Assembly: GCA_913064725.1 (NCBI GenBank) | Contig: CAJYAI010000002.1 | Span: 1-64,000, forward strand | Length of the DNA stretch: 64,000 bases | Source: an uncultured Alteromonadaceae bacterium | GTDB taxonomy: Bacteria > Pseudomonadota > Gammaproteobacteria > Pseudomonadales > Halieaceae | Reading direction: 5' to 3' | In this document: piece after piece, positions 39,101 to 47,590 of the stretch | How the letters are laid out: every line of letters begins with the position of its first letter | Position numbering within the stretch: the first letter of the stretch is position 1 | The notes under the pieces: generated by a model | Databases searched by the model: none | Seen by the model: the letters and a program-made list of their open reading frames with translations, nothing else | Told to the model about the DNA's origin: nothing | Made by a program: the position numbers and the translations under genes

Positions 39101-39694
39101 CAGGTTCCGAGCGAATGCAGAATCTGCATCGACTAAAAATGCTCTCGGAAATCCTATGGTTTGCAGTGCCTGACGGTAGGCGCTGCAAATCGTTCTTGGG
39201 CTCACCGGCAGTTCTATAGTGCTCGCTTCGACTCCTAAAACATGAGCAAGTCGCAGCATGAGACTCTCCAGATCGAGCCAAAAGCGTTCGGTACCCGATC
39301 GCACGATCTTTTCAATCGCCAAGGTGTCTTCAAATTCCTCAAGCGGTATCAGTGCCAATCTGGCTTCGGTTATGACTCTCCCATCGCCATCGCCATCGCC
39401 ATCACCGTTGTCGACAAACGCATTATTGTCGATCGTATATTCTTCGAATTTTTGAGAAACGGCAGCCGATATTTCAGCGACGACAGAACGTGATGCCCGC
39501 TGTAACGTGGTGAACGCGCGATAACATGCTTCTTGATTGTCGGGAGCTAGTCGAGAGCTTGTGGAGAGCGTAAAAAGATGTTCGGCTGTCTCGCCAATGA
39601 CTAATGATAAACATGGCTTTAGATGCTCAGTGCTGAGCGCCTTCAAAGACGTTATTGTGTCGCTATTAGTTATGGTCTTGCTCAAACGCGCCAC
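36188..39694 (-). CDS. DUF1631 family protein, large, with possible degenerate EAL-like C-terminus
   Basis: 1168 aa; VCVKGRPRLARKVSAVQKLELDTWFLEARAAHSRYLQVVWVNRHNTRFVLSDERG region typical of DUF1631. Confidence 0.78.
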   Translation of the reverse strand: MARLSKTITNSDTITSLKALSTEHLKPCLSLVIGETAEHLFTLSTSSRLAPDNQEACYRAFTTLQRASRSVVAEISAAVSQKFEEYTIDNNAFVDNGDGDGDGDGRVITEARLALIPLEEFEDTLAIEKIVRSGTERFWLDLESLMLRLAHVLGVEASTIELPVSPRTICSAYRQALQTIGFPRAFLVDADSAFARNLLPELEPIYNILNAHLESLGLLPDVREVLGKSGSQILIPQSSSSDHHRTQASELDTNSQNASDPVSAADQSAMSEQRRKDMAAAASLSAAGHPLLHSSDWVNSVAIDTLSGHVSPVTRQAPAPQLPPDVFLTASGGRGEFVPRRLSPPARDEAARNRLLTGTHNLLFTNPPSTLDIEAESLRITRELARLRREGIDVRYTADSIIEAIGFTPKAAIYDRLIEAVKISAGLFDHVFDRIAPPVGMQSPFYGLELCFLELSLSDLDFLIDGDHPGRLLVDRIADLVTLLPRGRERYLHDFIEIVSQVVARFDGTLVSLVWASDALSDLSTKLISQQRLNRDRLIAKENAADRIDTARLSVLNSIIANAGDGPQPRHLIDTISSGLFDQWVVDTLKGAEPRHFEEALSVLIRFAGSSSQEPDLSITKADIMAVFIDAALQRPAIEAAIETCASARTTSPAELVTAPYNWGADIDLLPTELSVCVKGRPRLARKVSAVQKLELDTWFLEARAAHSRYLQVVWVNRHNTRFVLSDERGVKQRDVSVLQMAAEFGRSLRPLSTLERLSLVEQTLFSKLSDTKNDLSAQFLNGIDGVAGTLLHEIERAMRRARRAGVHESAISFSIGSEINKDTLADALTRDGLSVRAIEAPFANKACVVVTSTDTAHIVESVARVLAVESVIDVCIEPIDPVTEPSAQAVIDRITGDVSASISNSPVPDDRRTVTPKTLHVAIEEAFLRLESVTADIRLQSIVRVPVDRPDSAEHAYLMTRHNPFEKGQEVRQQFHQRDIRIATNFVELAEACRILAKIERLTDLPPHIFVRLMPETCLHSAALDRILTLISEHTVGTSQLSFLIADSMQIRESVACHRLTNALRSIGCHIVLEEYNPARSNSESINQLHATDLVLEANFWEKAAQNEPWSHVLPQIITDVHHILGQTISVRDPSITQRIEDSGIDFVERHSAVALSPAQLLTSYER
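39381..39404. repeat. 6-bp microsatellite inside the DUF1631 gene encoding (DG)n
   Basis: ccatcg x3 + ccatca; translated NGDGDGDGDGR on the minus strand. Confidence 0.95.
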
Positions 39695-39792
39695 CTATTC
39701 GCCAGCATTGCTCACCGACACCGGTTCGGGTATTGAGTGTTACAGTAGTGCGACGCCACATCAAGCTGCGATACCTACAAGAGGAGCGATTG

Positions 39793-40473
39793 ATGCTAGC
39801 TGACGCGTGCCCCGAAAATTGGCGTCCTCATCTGCTGGATACGTTAAATGGCGACATTGGCCGTCACATTCAGGCCCAATTAAACGCTGAATCTACTGGT
39901 GGGTACGTCTATTTCCCCCCCGCAGGCACGTTATTTTCGGCCCTCGAGGGCTTGGACCCATCATCAGTGCGAGTAGTCATTTTAGGCCAAGATCCATACC
40001 ACGGTCGGGATCAGGCCACGGGCAGGGCCTTCGAGGTGATGAACGGTATGCCTATGCCACCGTCCTTGCGAAATATACGTAAGCTGTTGGAATGCGATGT
40101 TGGTGTAGTACCCGGAGATCGATTTGAGCTCGGGTGTTGGTGTAACCAGGGTGTGTTACTGCTTAATACTGCTCTCACGGTTCGAGCAAACTCGCCGGGT
40201 TCCCATCAGCATATAGGGTGGCAAGCGGTGACTGATCAAATCATTAAGATCGTCGTTGAGCAGCCTGAGCCTACTGTTTTTATGCTCTGGGGGGCACACG
40301 CTCAAAAAAAAGCGGCTCTGGTAAAGGGAGCACAGAATCAGGTGTTATCGGCTCCACACCCGTCGCCACTGAGTGCCTACCGCGGTTTTTTCAGTTGCCG
40401 CCACTTTAGTAAAGCGAATGAGTGGCTGATTAAACACCATGAGTCCGCCATTGATTGGACATGTGCCTGTTAA
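39793..40473 (+). CDS. ung: Uracil-DNA glycosylase
   Basis: VVILGQDPYHGRDQATGRAF, HPSPLSAYRGFF. Confidence 0.97.
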   Translation: MLADACPENWRPHLLDTLNGDIGRHIQAQLNAESTGGYVYFPPAGTLFSALEGLDPSSVRVVILGQDPYHGRDQATGRAFEVMNGMPMPPSLRNIRKLLECDVGVVPGDRFELGCWCNQGVLLLNTALTVRANSPGSHQHIGWQAVTDQIIKIVVEQPEPTVFMLWGAHAQKKAALVKGAQNQVLSAPHPSPLSAYRGFFSCRHFSKANEWLIKHHESAIDWTCAC

Positions 40474-40486
40474 ATTAGGCGTTAAC

Positions 40487-41287
40487 TTAAGCAAAAGGCA
40501 GCGTTACTGCAGGCTGTCCATTGATGCTGATACTCCGGGTAGCGACGTCCACGACTGCCTCGCAGAGGCTAAGTTGACCGTTGTCAGTTGATGTAGTTTC
40601 AACCACGGATCCTATATTTTTCTCAGATTCGTTATCGTAAATCCGATCACTAACTGAAGGCGGGTTGACCGACTTTGTCGACACAAGTGTAAGACGGCGC
40701 TTTGGCTGCCCCCGGTAATGCAGTCGCGCGATGATCTCCTGTCCTGTGTAGCAGCCCTTATCAAAATCAATGAAGCTACGAAGGTCGTAGTTAAGATCTT
40801 GAGGTAAAAATAGGTTCATTGTGGTCGAGCAAATTCGAGCATAGCCCGTCATGAGTCGGTGACGTTGCCATGCGACATCCGACATCGCAGCCTCAGGCGG
40901 CCGGTCGTGTTCCTGCCATAATTCAAAATGCTGATCGCCACGCGATATCGTAATGTCTGATCTGTACGTTGACGCATCGCCACTGCAGCCCCAACAGGTC
41001 CAACCGAGTGCCGTGACGGTGGTTTTAGAGAACATAAGGTATTTTGATAAGTGCGCGATAAGTGCACTTGCTACGCCCGTATCGGTTCTGAGTAAGATTC
41101 TCTCGTCTGCTACTGCAATCGCTGAAAAATCGGCGATGACGCGGCCCTTTAAATCGCAGAACGCACCATCCACTGGCGTGTTTAGTGTCAGGGTCTTAAA
41201 GTTTCGTGTGCTTTGTCCGTGTAAAACCGATCGAACGTCCGGACCTGTGAACGCCAGTACGGTGTCGCTCAATTGTTGATTAACCAT
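40487..41287 (-). CDS. ygfZ: YgfZ-type folate-binding Fe-S maintenance protein
   Basis: DKGCYTGQEIIARLHYRGQPKRRL signature; start refined to MVNQQLSDT. Confidence 0.93.
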   Translation of the reverse strand: MVNQQLSDTVLAFTGPDVRSVLHGQSTRNFKTLTLNTPVDGAFCDLKGRVIADFSAIAVADERILLRTDTGVASALIAHLSKYLMFSKTTVTALGWTCWGCSGDASTYRSDITISRGDQHFELWQEHDRPPEAAMSDVAWQRHRLMTGYARICSTTMNLFLPQDLNYDLRSFIDFDKGCYTGQEIIARLHYRGQPKRRLTLVSTKSVNPPSVSDRIYDNESEKNIGSVVETTSTDNGQLSLCEAVVDVATRSISINGQPAVTLPFA

Positions 41288-41347
41288 AAAAGTTCCTAAT
41301 ACCGCTAAGACCTCGAACGATGACTCACAATGCGTTACTGTGCCGCC

Positions 41348-41608
41348 ATGACAGATGATGACCATAACAGAATGCGTTGGGCAAGTCGGCGAGGACTACT
41401 TGAATTAGATTTATTCCTCGGCGACTTCGTTGCCTATGAATATCCTAAGCTGTCGATGGAAATGAAAGCTCAGTATAAGGAGCTGATGACGTCTGCTGAT
41501 CAAGACATATTTGAGTGGCTGATGGGAAGAAAGGTGTCAGATGCAGCGCTAACACCCATTGTGACCGCCATCCGTGACTATAAACGCACGGTTCGTAAAG
41601 GTTACTGA
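41348..41608 (+). CDS. sdhE: FAD assembly factor SdhE
   Basis: [20 protein letters not shown] (RGxxE motif). Confidence 0.93.
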   Translation: MTDDDHNRMRWASRRGLLELDLFLGDFVAYEYPKLSMEMKAQYKELMTSADQDIFEWLMGRKVSDAALTPIVTAIRDYKRTVRKGY

Positions 41609-43230
41609 TCGCTTGCAGCGTAATCTGGTAGGGTCAGTAGGCCACAGGTTGCGTTAACCGGCACGAGGACTGTATCTGAGGCTTGGTCCTGCAATCTTGG
41701 GTAGTCACTGTTAAAGTGAAGGCCCCGCGACTCCTTCCGATGCTGTGCGCAGGCGACCATCAGCTTTGCCACCTGTGTCAGGTTTCTGAGTTCTAGTAAT
41801 TCTTTGGTGATGGTGAAGCTTGCATAATAATCATCTACTTCCTGCTCTAACACGGCAATGTGATTAGCAGCTCGCTTCAGTCGCCTGTTGGTCCTAACAA
41901 TCCCTACATAATCCCACATCAGTCGGCGCAGTGCGTGCCAGCTATGCTGGATGACGACGGCCTCATCTGACATTCTGACTCGACTATCATCCCATTTAGG
42001 CAGACTTTCACTCATCACTTCAGGGAGATGAGACTGAATATGTTCGGCTGCACTCAAGGCGTACACGAAACATTCGAGTAACGAATTACTGGCCATTCGA
42101 TTCGCACCGTGCAATCCGGTACAGGCAGTCTCGCCGATAACATAGAGACCGTCGATGTCTGTTGCGCCAAAGCGATTAACGACGACACCACCGCAGGTAT
42201 AATGTGCAGCGGGAACGACGGGGATTCGGTCTCTTGTTATATCAAGTCCGAGACTGTCGCATTGGGCTAGCACGGATGGGAAATGCGCCTCAATCTCCGC
42301 TGATGGCTTATGGCTGATGTCCAGGTAAACACATTCGAGTCCGAGCCGCTTCATTTCGTAGTCTATAGCTCTTGCCACCACATCTCGCGGTGCCAGCTCT
42401 GCGCGGGCGTCAAATCGAGGCATAAACCGTTCACCCGATGGCAGGTGAAGCGTAGCTCCCTCGCCACGCAGTGCTTCGGTCAGAAGAAAAGTTCTAGCCT
42501 TTGGATGGTAGAGGCAAGTCGGATGAAATTGATTGAACTCCAAATTCGCCACGCGACATCCCGCACGCCAGGCTAGCGCAATACCGTCACCTGTTGCCCC
42601 ATCGGGATTACTGGTAAATTGATATGCCTTGCTCGCACCGCCGGTGGCTAAGACAATCGCTCTAGCACCGACCGTTTCCACTTCGCCAGTAAGTGTGTTG
42701 AGCACATACGCACCAACAGTGGCGCCGTTGTTTACGATTAGATCAACAACGCATCGGTCGGTTAGGATGCGGACGTTGTTGCGCTCGTTAATGCGTGCGT
42801 TAAGCGCTTTCGAAATGGCACTACCCGTGCTATCGGCAGAGTGCAGTATGCGTCGGATGGAGTGTCCACCCTCCATCGTCAGGTGAAACTCTCTAAACTC
42901 CTGGTCCGGTTGGTCGTTTCTTAAATCAAAATCAACACCTTGTGCGATTAACCAATCGACCACTTCGCGGCTTCGTTGAATTGTAAAGTTGACTGCAGCT
43001 TCATGGCAGAGGCCTGCCCCGGCTTGAAGCGTGTCAGCTACGTGAGATTCGATAGAATCTCGCTCGTGCAGTACTGCAGCCATGCCTCCTTGAGCCCAAG
43101 ACGTTGACCCTGAGTGCAGGTCGGCTTTGGATAATAAGCCGATAGAGAGTGTCTCTGGCAGTTGCAGCGCCAAGCTCAGACCAGCAGCACCACTTCCTAC
43201 AATCAGGACATCAAAATGTATATCGCGCAC
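41602..43230 (-). CDS. nadB: L-aspartate oxidase
   Basis: [54 protein letters not shown]; likely start MVRDIHFDV. Confidence 0.95.
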   Translation of the reverse strand: MRDIHFDVLIVGSGAAGLSLALQLPETLSIGLLSKADLHSGSTSWAQGGMAAVLHERDSIESHVADTLQAGAGLCHEAAVNFTIQRSREVVDWLIAQGVDFDLRNDQPDQEFREFHLTMEGGHSIRRILHSADSTGSAISKALNARINERNNVRILTDRCVVDLIVNNGATVGAYVLNTLTGEVETVGARAIVLATGGASKAYQFTSNPDGATGDGIALAWRAGCRVANLEFNQFHPTCLYHPKARTFLLTEALRGEGATLHLPSGERFMPRFDARAELAPRDVVARAIDYEMKRLGLECVYLDISHKPSAEIEAHFPSVLAQCDSLGLDITRDRIPVVPAAHYTCGGVVVNRFGATDIDGLYVIGETACTGLHGANRMASNSLLECFVYALSAAEHIQSHLPEVMSESLPKWDDSRVRMSDEAVVIQHSWHALRRLMWDYVGIVRTNRRLKRAANHIAVLEQEVDDYYASFTITKELLELRNLTQVAKLMVACAQHRKESRGLHFNSDYPRLQDQASDTVLVPVNATCGLLTLPDYAASDQ

Positions 43231-43301
43231 CATGGACTCCGTGTTCTCGCTGCGGCACCCTGTCACCTTAGGCTGCTGATGTCGCATTGTGACAAAGTTT
43301 T

Positions 43302-43329
43302 GGAACTTTTCGAATCAGTTGGCGTCTTA
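43302..43329 (+). promoter_or_regulatory. Putative sigma-E autoregulatory promoter of the rpoE operon
   Basis: GGAACTT (43302-43308) - 15 nt - GTCTTA (43324-43329), close to the GGAACTT-N15/16-GTCTAA/TCTGA consensus, 63 nt upstream of rpoE GTG. Confidence 0.7.
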
Positions 43330-43392
43330 GATCAGTGAACCAGATTGGGCACAAGCGAAAGATGCCAGATCTGTCAGGTGGGAAGAAGTACT

Positions 43393-43977
43393 GTGGCGCT
43401 CAGTGATGGTGACGATAAACTGGTTAAGCGCGCGAAAAAGGGCGACTCTCGGGCGTTTGACCTGTTGGTATTGAAGTATCAGGGGCGCGTAGCCCAGCTC
43501 GTGTCGCGGTATGTTCGCAACAACGCAGAGGTCGAGGATGTGACGCAAGAGGCCTTCATAAAAGCATATCGAGCCTTGCCTTCGTTTCGTGGAGACAGTG
43601 CGTTTTATACCTGGCTGTACCGCATCGCGGCAAATGCCGCAAAGAATCATTTGGTCGCCATGGGGCGCAGGCCGTCATCCGACGTGGCGCTCGACGGGGC
43701 AGAGGCGTTTGAAATTCCTGATCGCCTGACTGATGCTGAGTCGCCAGATGAGGTTATTATGGCGCAGGAGTTAAAGGACGTTATTGCAAAGGCTATCGAC
43801 GCCTTGCCTGCTGAATTGAGATCAGCCTTGACCCTCAGAGAGTTTGAAGGGTTGAGCTACGAAGAGATCGCTGAGGTCATAGAGTGCCCTATTGGTACTG
43901 TGAGGTCTCGGATTTTTAGGGCTAGAGAAGCAATTGATCAACGTGTGGCATTGCAGCTGCAGGGGGGTGCTAAGTGA
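43393..43977 (+). CDS. rpoE: RNA polymerase sigma factor RpoE (AlgU/SigE)
   Basis: DDKLVKRAKKGDSRAFDLLVLKYQGRVAQLVSRYVRN, EEIAEVIECPIGTVRSRIFRARE. Confidence 0.96.
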   Translation: MALSDGDDKLVKRAKKGDSRAFDLLVLKYQGRVAQLVSRYVRNNAEVEDVTQEAFIKAYRALPSFRGDSAFYTWLYRIAANAAKNHLVAMGRRPSSDVALDGAEAFEIPDRLTDAESPDEVIMAQELKDVIAKAIDALPAELRSALTLREFEGLSYEEIAEVIECPIGTVRSRIFRAREAIDQRVALQLQGGAK

Positions 43978-44612
43978 CTGAGAACGGTGGGTCGGATATG
44001 ACTGAAGATGACGTGATTAAGGCCAAGCAGAGTGTTTCCGCGCTAATGGACGACGAGGCCAATGATTTAGACGTCGCCAGAGCACTCCGTGGTGTTGCCG
44101 ATTCTGATGACTTAAGAGCATTTTGGCGTCGCCAGCAGTTAGTGCGTGAATCAATGCAGGGCAGCGCATTTAACACAGCGTCCCTTGATGTCAGCGATGC
44201 TGTCAAGCAAACGATTGCGGCCGATACGCGGCGGTATGCGAATCCGCTGGTATCAATGGCTGTAGCGGCCTCGGTTACCGTGGCAGTGGTGCTCGGTAGT
44301 CAACAGGCATTGCTCCTTAACACGCAACCGCTCAATGCTGTAACGGCCCCTGGCGCTGTGGTTCAAATGCCTGGAGCGGGCGTGATTCAAGCGAGTTTCG
44401 AGGAATCATCCGTCCCGCAGTTGCGGTCTGTGCCCTCTACGCAGGCGAGCCCCTCGATACAGAGTGACCAATACACTAATCGAGTCAGCTATAATCGCGT
44501 CGCTAGCGAGCGGCTCCAATCGTTGCTATCGGTTCACTATGCGGCTGCCTCTGAGGCATCCATTACGCCGTTCGTGACTCGCTCAATCGCTCCCGAAATG
44601 GCGCCCAAATAA
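43974..44612 (+). CDS. rseA: Anti-sigma-E factor RseA (MucA)
   Basis: SVSALMDDEANDLDVARALRGVADSDDLRAFWRRQQLVRESM, one TM segment; directly after rpoE. Confidence 0.9.
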   Translation: MTENGGSDMTEDDVIKAKQSVSALMDDEANDLDVARALRGVADSDDLRAFWRRQQLVRESMQGSAFNTASLDVSDAVKQTIAADTRRYANPLVSMAVAASVTVAVVLGSQQALLLNTQPLNAVTAPGAVVQMPGAGVIQASFEESSVPQLRSVPSTQASPSIQSDQYTNRVSYNRVASERLQSLLSVHYAAASEASITPFVTRSIAPEMAPK

Positions 44613-44625
44613 ATGGCGCCCTAAT
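44596..44625. repeat. 15-bp tandem duplication straddling the rseA stop codon
   Basis: aaatggcgcccaaat / aaatggcgccctaat, 14/15 identical; TAA at 44610-44612. Confidence 0.9.
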
Positions 44626-44632
44626 ATCAGAG

Positions 44633-45526
44633 GTGGCAGTGATCAAAGCAGTACAGGTTGTCATATGGATAGGCCTACTGACAGGTGTCGTCCCCCATGC
44701 ATTATCCGCGGATACTAACGCTGACTGTACTCTGAGTCCTGCCGTGACCGACGCTGTCGATAGGTTGCAGCGAGCTCATGCTAATTTTTCGGTTTCGGGC
44801 ACCTTTTTAAAAGAGTCGTCTGCGGAAAGGGCATTTATCTCCAGCTCGCTTGCCGCTGGGGACGAGACGGGCAGTCTGACATACCTCAACGCGTCGAACT
44901 CAGGATCATCACAGACCATATGGGCGCCACAAGGACCGACACTGTCTGCTTGTGACCTCCATCGCGTTTATGTGCTGTCGATTGAGACCAGAACTAAAGT
45001 GGCAGGGCGGTCAACATCGATATTGCACCTGCGGCCCCGGGATGGTTTGCGGTTAGGTTACCGTTTAGCGATAGATGATATATCCGGTCTGATACTGAGA
45101 TCAGAGTCGCTGGGTGGTGATGGCAGACTGTTAGAGCGTCACGAGTACGCGTCCGTGTCCATAACGCCGAATGATGGAGCCGTGGGGACTCAATTTTCGC
45201 AAGCAGATGAGAAGGCGGAGATTACCCTCATGCAAGACCTCGAGCTCGTCGGATTGCCCTTAGGTTACCGTGGCAGACTAGCGCGTGGCTCAGAGCAACG
45301 AGCACTGTTTGTCAGCGATGGTATAGCGTCGGCAACGGTCGTATTTGAGCCATTGCCAAACGGGCTATCACCGGGTGAAGGGGCTGCTCGACGCGGTGCT
45401 ACATTAACGTATTCTCGTGGCAGTATTGTCGGGGGAGCAGGGGTGCTGGTCACAGTGATCGGTGAGGTCCCATTGCCCGCAGCCCGTTTAATAGCGGACG
45501 CGGTAAAAGTGGTACCGAGGCGCTAA
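44633..45526 (+). CDS. rseB: Sigma-E regulatory protein RseB (MucB)
   Basis: Exported protein with GLRLGYRLAIDDISGLILRSESL pattern and operon position. Confidence 0.88.
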   Translation: MAVIKAVQVVIWIGLLTGVVPHALSADTNADCTLSPAVTDAVDRLQRAHANFSVSGTFLKESSAERAFISSSLAAGDETGSLTYLNASNSGSSQTIWAPQGPTLSACDLHRVYVLSIETRTKVAGRSTSILHLRPRDGLRLGYRLAIDDISGLILRSESLGGDGRLLERHEYASVSITPNDGAVGTQFSQADEKAEITLMQDLELVGLPLGYRGRLARGSEQRALFVSDGIASATVVFEPLPNGLSPGEGAARRGATLTYSRGSIVGGAGVLVTVIGEVPLPAARLIADAVKVVPRR

Positions 45527-45531
45527 CCCTC

Positions 45532-46011
45532 ATGAAAGTGCTTGAAATTGGCAGGGTTGTCGCATTGGAAAAGACCAAGGTCTGGGTAGAAACCATTCGC
45601 ACTTCTGCGTGTGGATCTTGTGCTGCCAGATCGGGTTGCGGTCATCGAACACTTGCCGGTGCGCTCACAAGTGACAAAGGCCTTGTCAGAGTTGGTGAGT
45701 CTGAATCGCTCAGAGCGGGCGCTTGTTCAGTCAATGACCGGGTTGAAATTTCAATACCGAGAACCACATTGTCTTCAGGCGCGCTACTGTTGTACGGGAG
45801 CCCTCTCGTAGCCGGCATTGTTGTAGCTACGGTCTTGAGCCCTGCGCACGACCTTATTATTGCCGCCGGCTTTTTTGGCGGTCTTTTCGCCGCGTTTCTT
45901 GCGCTGAAGTGGCTGTCGACGCGCGAGCTGTTCGGTAATGTTGAGCCGCGTTTGGAGCGTCTCGTTGAAATTAACGTGGGTGACTCACCAGTGCCGGTTG
46001 AGATCTCCTAG
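45532..46011 (+). CDS. rseC: RseC/MucC family protein
   Basis: N-terminal Cys motif CGSCAARSGCGHR, two TM segments, operon position. Confidence 0.88.
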   Translation: MKVLEIGRVVALEKTKVWVETIRTSACGSCAARSGCGHRTLAGALTSDKGLVRVGESESLRAGACSVNDRVEISIPRTTLSSGALLLYGSPLVAGIVVATVLSPAHDLIIAAGFFGGLFAAFLALKWLSTRELFGNVEPRLERLVEINVGDSPVPVEIS

Positions 46012-46094
46012 CGCTAATTGTGTGTCTGAGCGCAAAGATGAGCGTCACTAGCTAATCCCGGCTTTGCGTGAAAAATTTATGAGAGGTATTTATC

Positions 46095-47498
46095 ATGTTG
46101 CTGCGATTTTCCTTTGGTTTGCTGTTGTTGTGTTCCAGTCACGTCTTGCACGCTGCCCTTCCGGATTTTGCTCAGATCGTCGAGGAGCGGTCCCCTGCTG
46201 TGGTGAAAATCATCGCTGAGGCCACAGCGCCCGTGGCGACATCGCGAGATCAAATGCCGGAGCTAGAAGAGCTCGAGCAACTTCCGGAAGCACTCCGTCG
46301 CTTTTTTCAATACCGAAACCCGCCAGCTCCGAGGGCTGGGGGTACCGGCTCTGGTTTTATAATTTCCGACGATGGTTACATCGTAACGAACCACCATGTT
46401 GTCGACGGCGCGGATACTGTGATCGTGCGAATGTCTGATCGTCGTGAATTTGATGCAGAGGTCGTCGGTACAGATCAGCGCTCTGATTTAGCTCTCTTGC
46501 GGGTCAGCGCCACTAATCTCCCCTTCGTCAGTCTAGGGAGTTCGAGCGACTTGAGAGTAGGGCAATGGGTATTGGCCATCGGATCACCATTCGGACTTGA
46601 TTATTCTGTGACTGCTGGAATTGTCAGTGCCAAAGGGCGAAGCCTGCCGACTGAGCGCGGTGAGAATTATGTGCCCTTCATTCAAACCGACGTCGCGATT
46701 AATCCGGGCAACTCGGGGGGGCCACTTTTCGACCTGAGTGGCGATGTTGTGGGTGTTAACTCTCAAATCTTCACGCGGTCGGGTGGATCTATTGGTTTGT
46801 CGTTTGCCATTCCAGCAAAGGTGGTAGCAAACATCATAGACCAATTGAAAGCGCGGGGAGAGGTCGTGCGCGGTTGGTTAGGTGTCAGTATTCAGGATGT
46901 TAATAAGACACTCGCTGATTCATTTGATCTAGACCGTCCACGCGGCGCATTGATCGCGCAGGTTGGGGGCGGATCTCCAGCGGAACGAGCCGGTTTAGAG
47001 TCCGGCGATATCATCGTCGAGGTGGATGGGGAGTCAATCGAGGTATCGGCCGATCTGCCGCATGTTGTGGGTTTGCTCGCACCGGGCACGATAGTGGATG
47101 TCACCGTCATTAGAGAAGGAGAATCCAAAGGTCTACGTGTCGAGATCGGCGCTTTAGAGGCCGATGAAGTGGCTCGTATCGAGACCAGCACCAATGAGCC
47201 TGGCGTATTGCGTGTCCTGGGGATGACGCTGCGTGACGCCGAGGAGGCGGACGACGAAACTGCGGCTGATGTGCGTGGTGGAGCTGTGGTTGTCGATGTG
47301 GAAATGGCATCTCCGGCCTTTGAGGCAGGTATTAGACCCAACGATATCGTGACTCGGTTTGGACGGACTGCTATTAGCCGCTTAGACGACATGCAACAAG
47401 CCGTCGATAAAATCGATGCAGGTGATTCAGTGCCAATGAGGCTTACTCGGCAGGGGACCCCGTTATTCATTGGTATCAAAGTACCGGAAAATGACTAA
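46095..47498 (+). CDS. mucD: DegP/MucD-type periplasmic serine protease with two PDZ domains
   Basis: VTNHHVVDGAD, DLALLRV, NPGNSGGPLF catalytic motifs; signal peptide; PDZ repeats. Confidence 0.96.
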   Translation: MLLRFSFGLLLLCSSHVLHAALPDFAQIVEERSPAVVKIIAEATAPVATSRDQMPELEELEQLPEALRRFFQYRNPPAPRAGGTGSGFIISDDGYIVTNHHVVDGADTVIVRMSDRREFDAEVVGTDQRSDLALLRVSATNLPFVSLGSSSDLRVGQWVLAIGSPFGLDYSVTAGIVSAKGRSLPTERGENYVPFIQTDVAINPGNSGGPLFDLSGDVVGVNSQIFTRSGGSIGLSFAIPAKVVANIIDQLKARGEVVRGWLGVSIQDVNKTLADSFDLDRPRGALIAQVGGGSPAERAGLESGDIIVEVDGESIEVSADLPHVVGLLAPGTIVDVTVIREGESKGLRVEIGALEADEVARIETSTNEPGVLRVLGMTLRDAEEADDETAADVRGGAVVVDVEMASPAFEAGIRPNDIVTRFGRTAISRLDDMQQAVDKIDAGDSVPMRLTRQGTPLFIGIKVPEND

Positions 47499-47547
47499 GC
47501 ATTGAGTGGTCAGGGCATTGGCCCCTGCGCTAAACTCCGCCTCCGAT

Positions 47548-47578
47548 AGGGCCCGAGACCGGGCCCTTATTTATTATC
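47548..47578 (+). terminator. Intrinsic terminator between mucD and lepA
   Basis: Perfect 8-bp stem AGGGCCCG-AGAC-CGGGCCCT followed by TATTTATTAT. Confidence 0.65.
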
Positions 47579-47590
47579 TAGGGAGCCGCA

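Noticed and set aside
46892-47479. 195-aa minus-strand ORF
   Set aside because: Antisense shadow ORF of mucD, serine/threonine-rich with no family features
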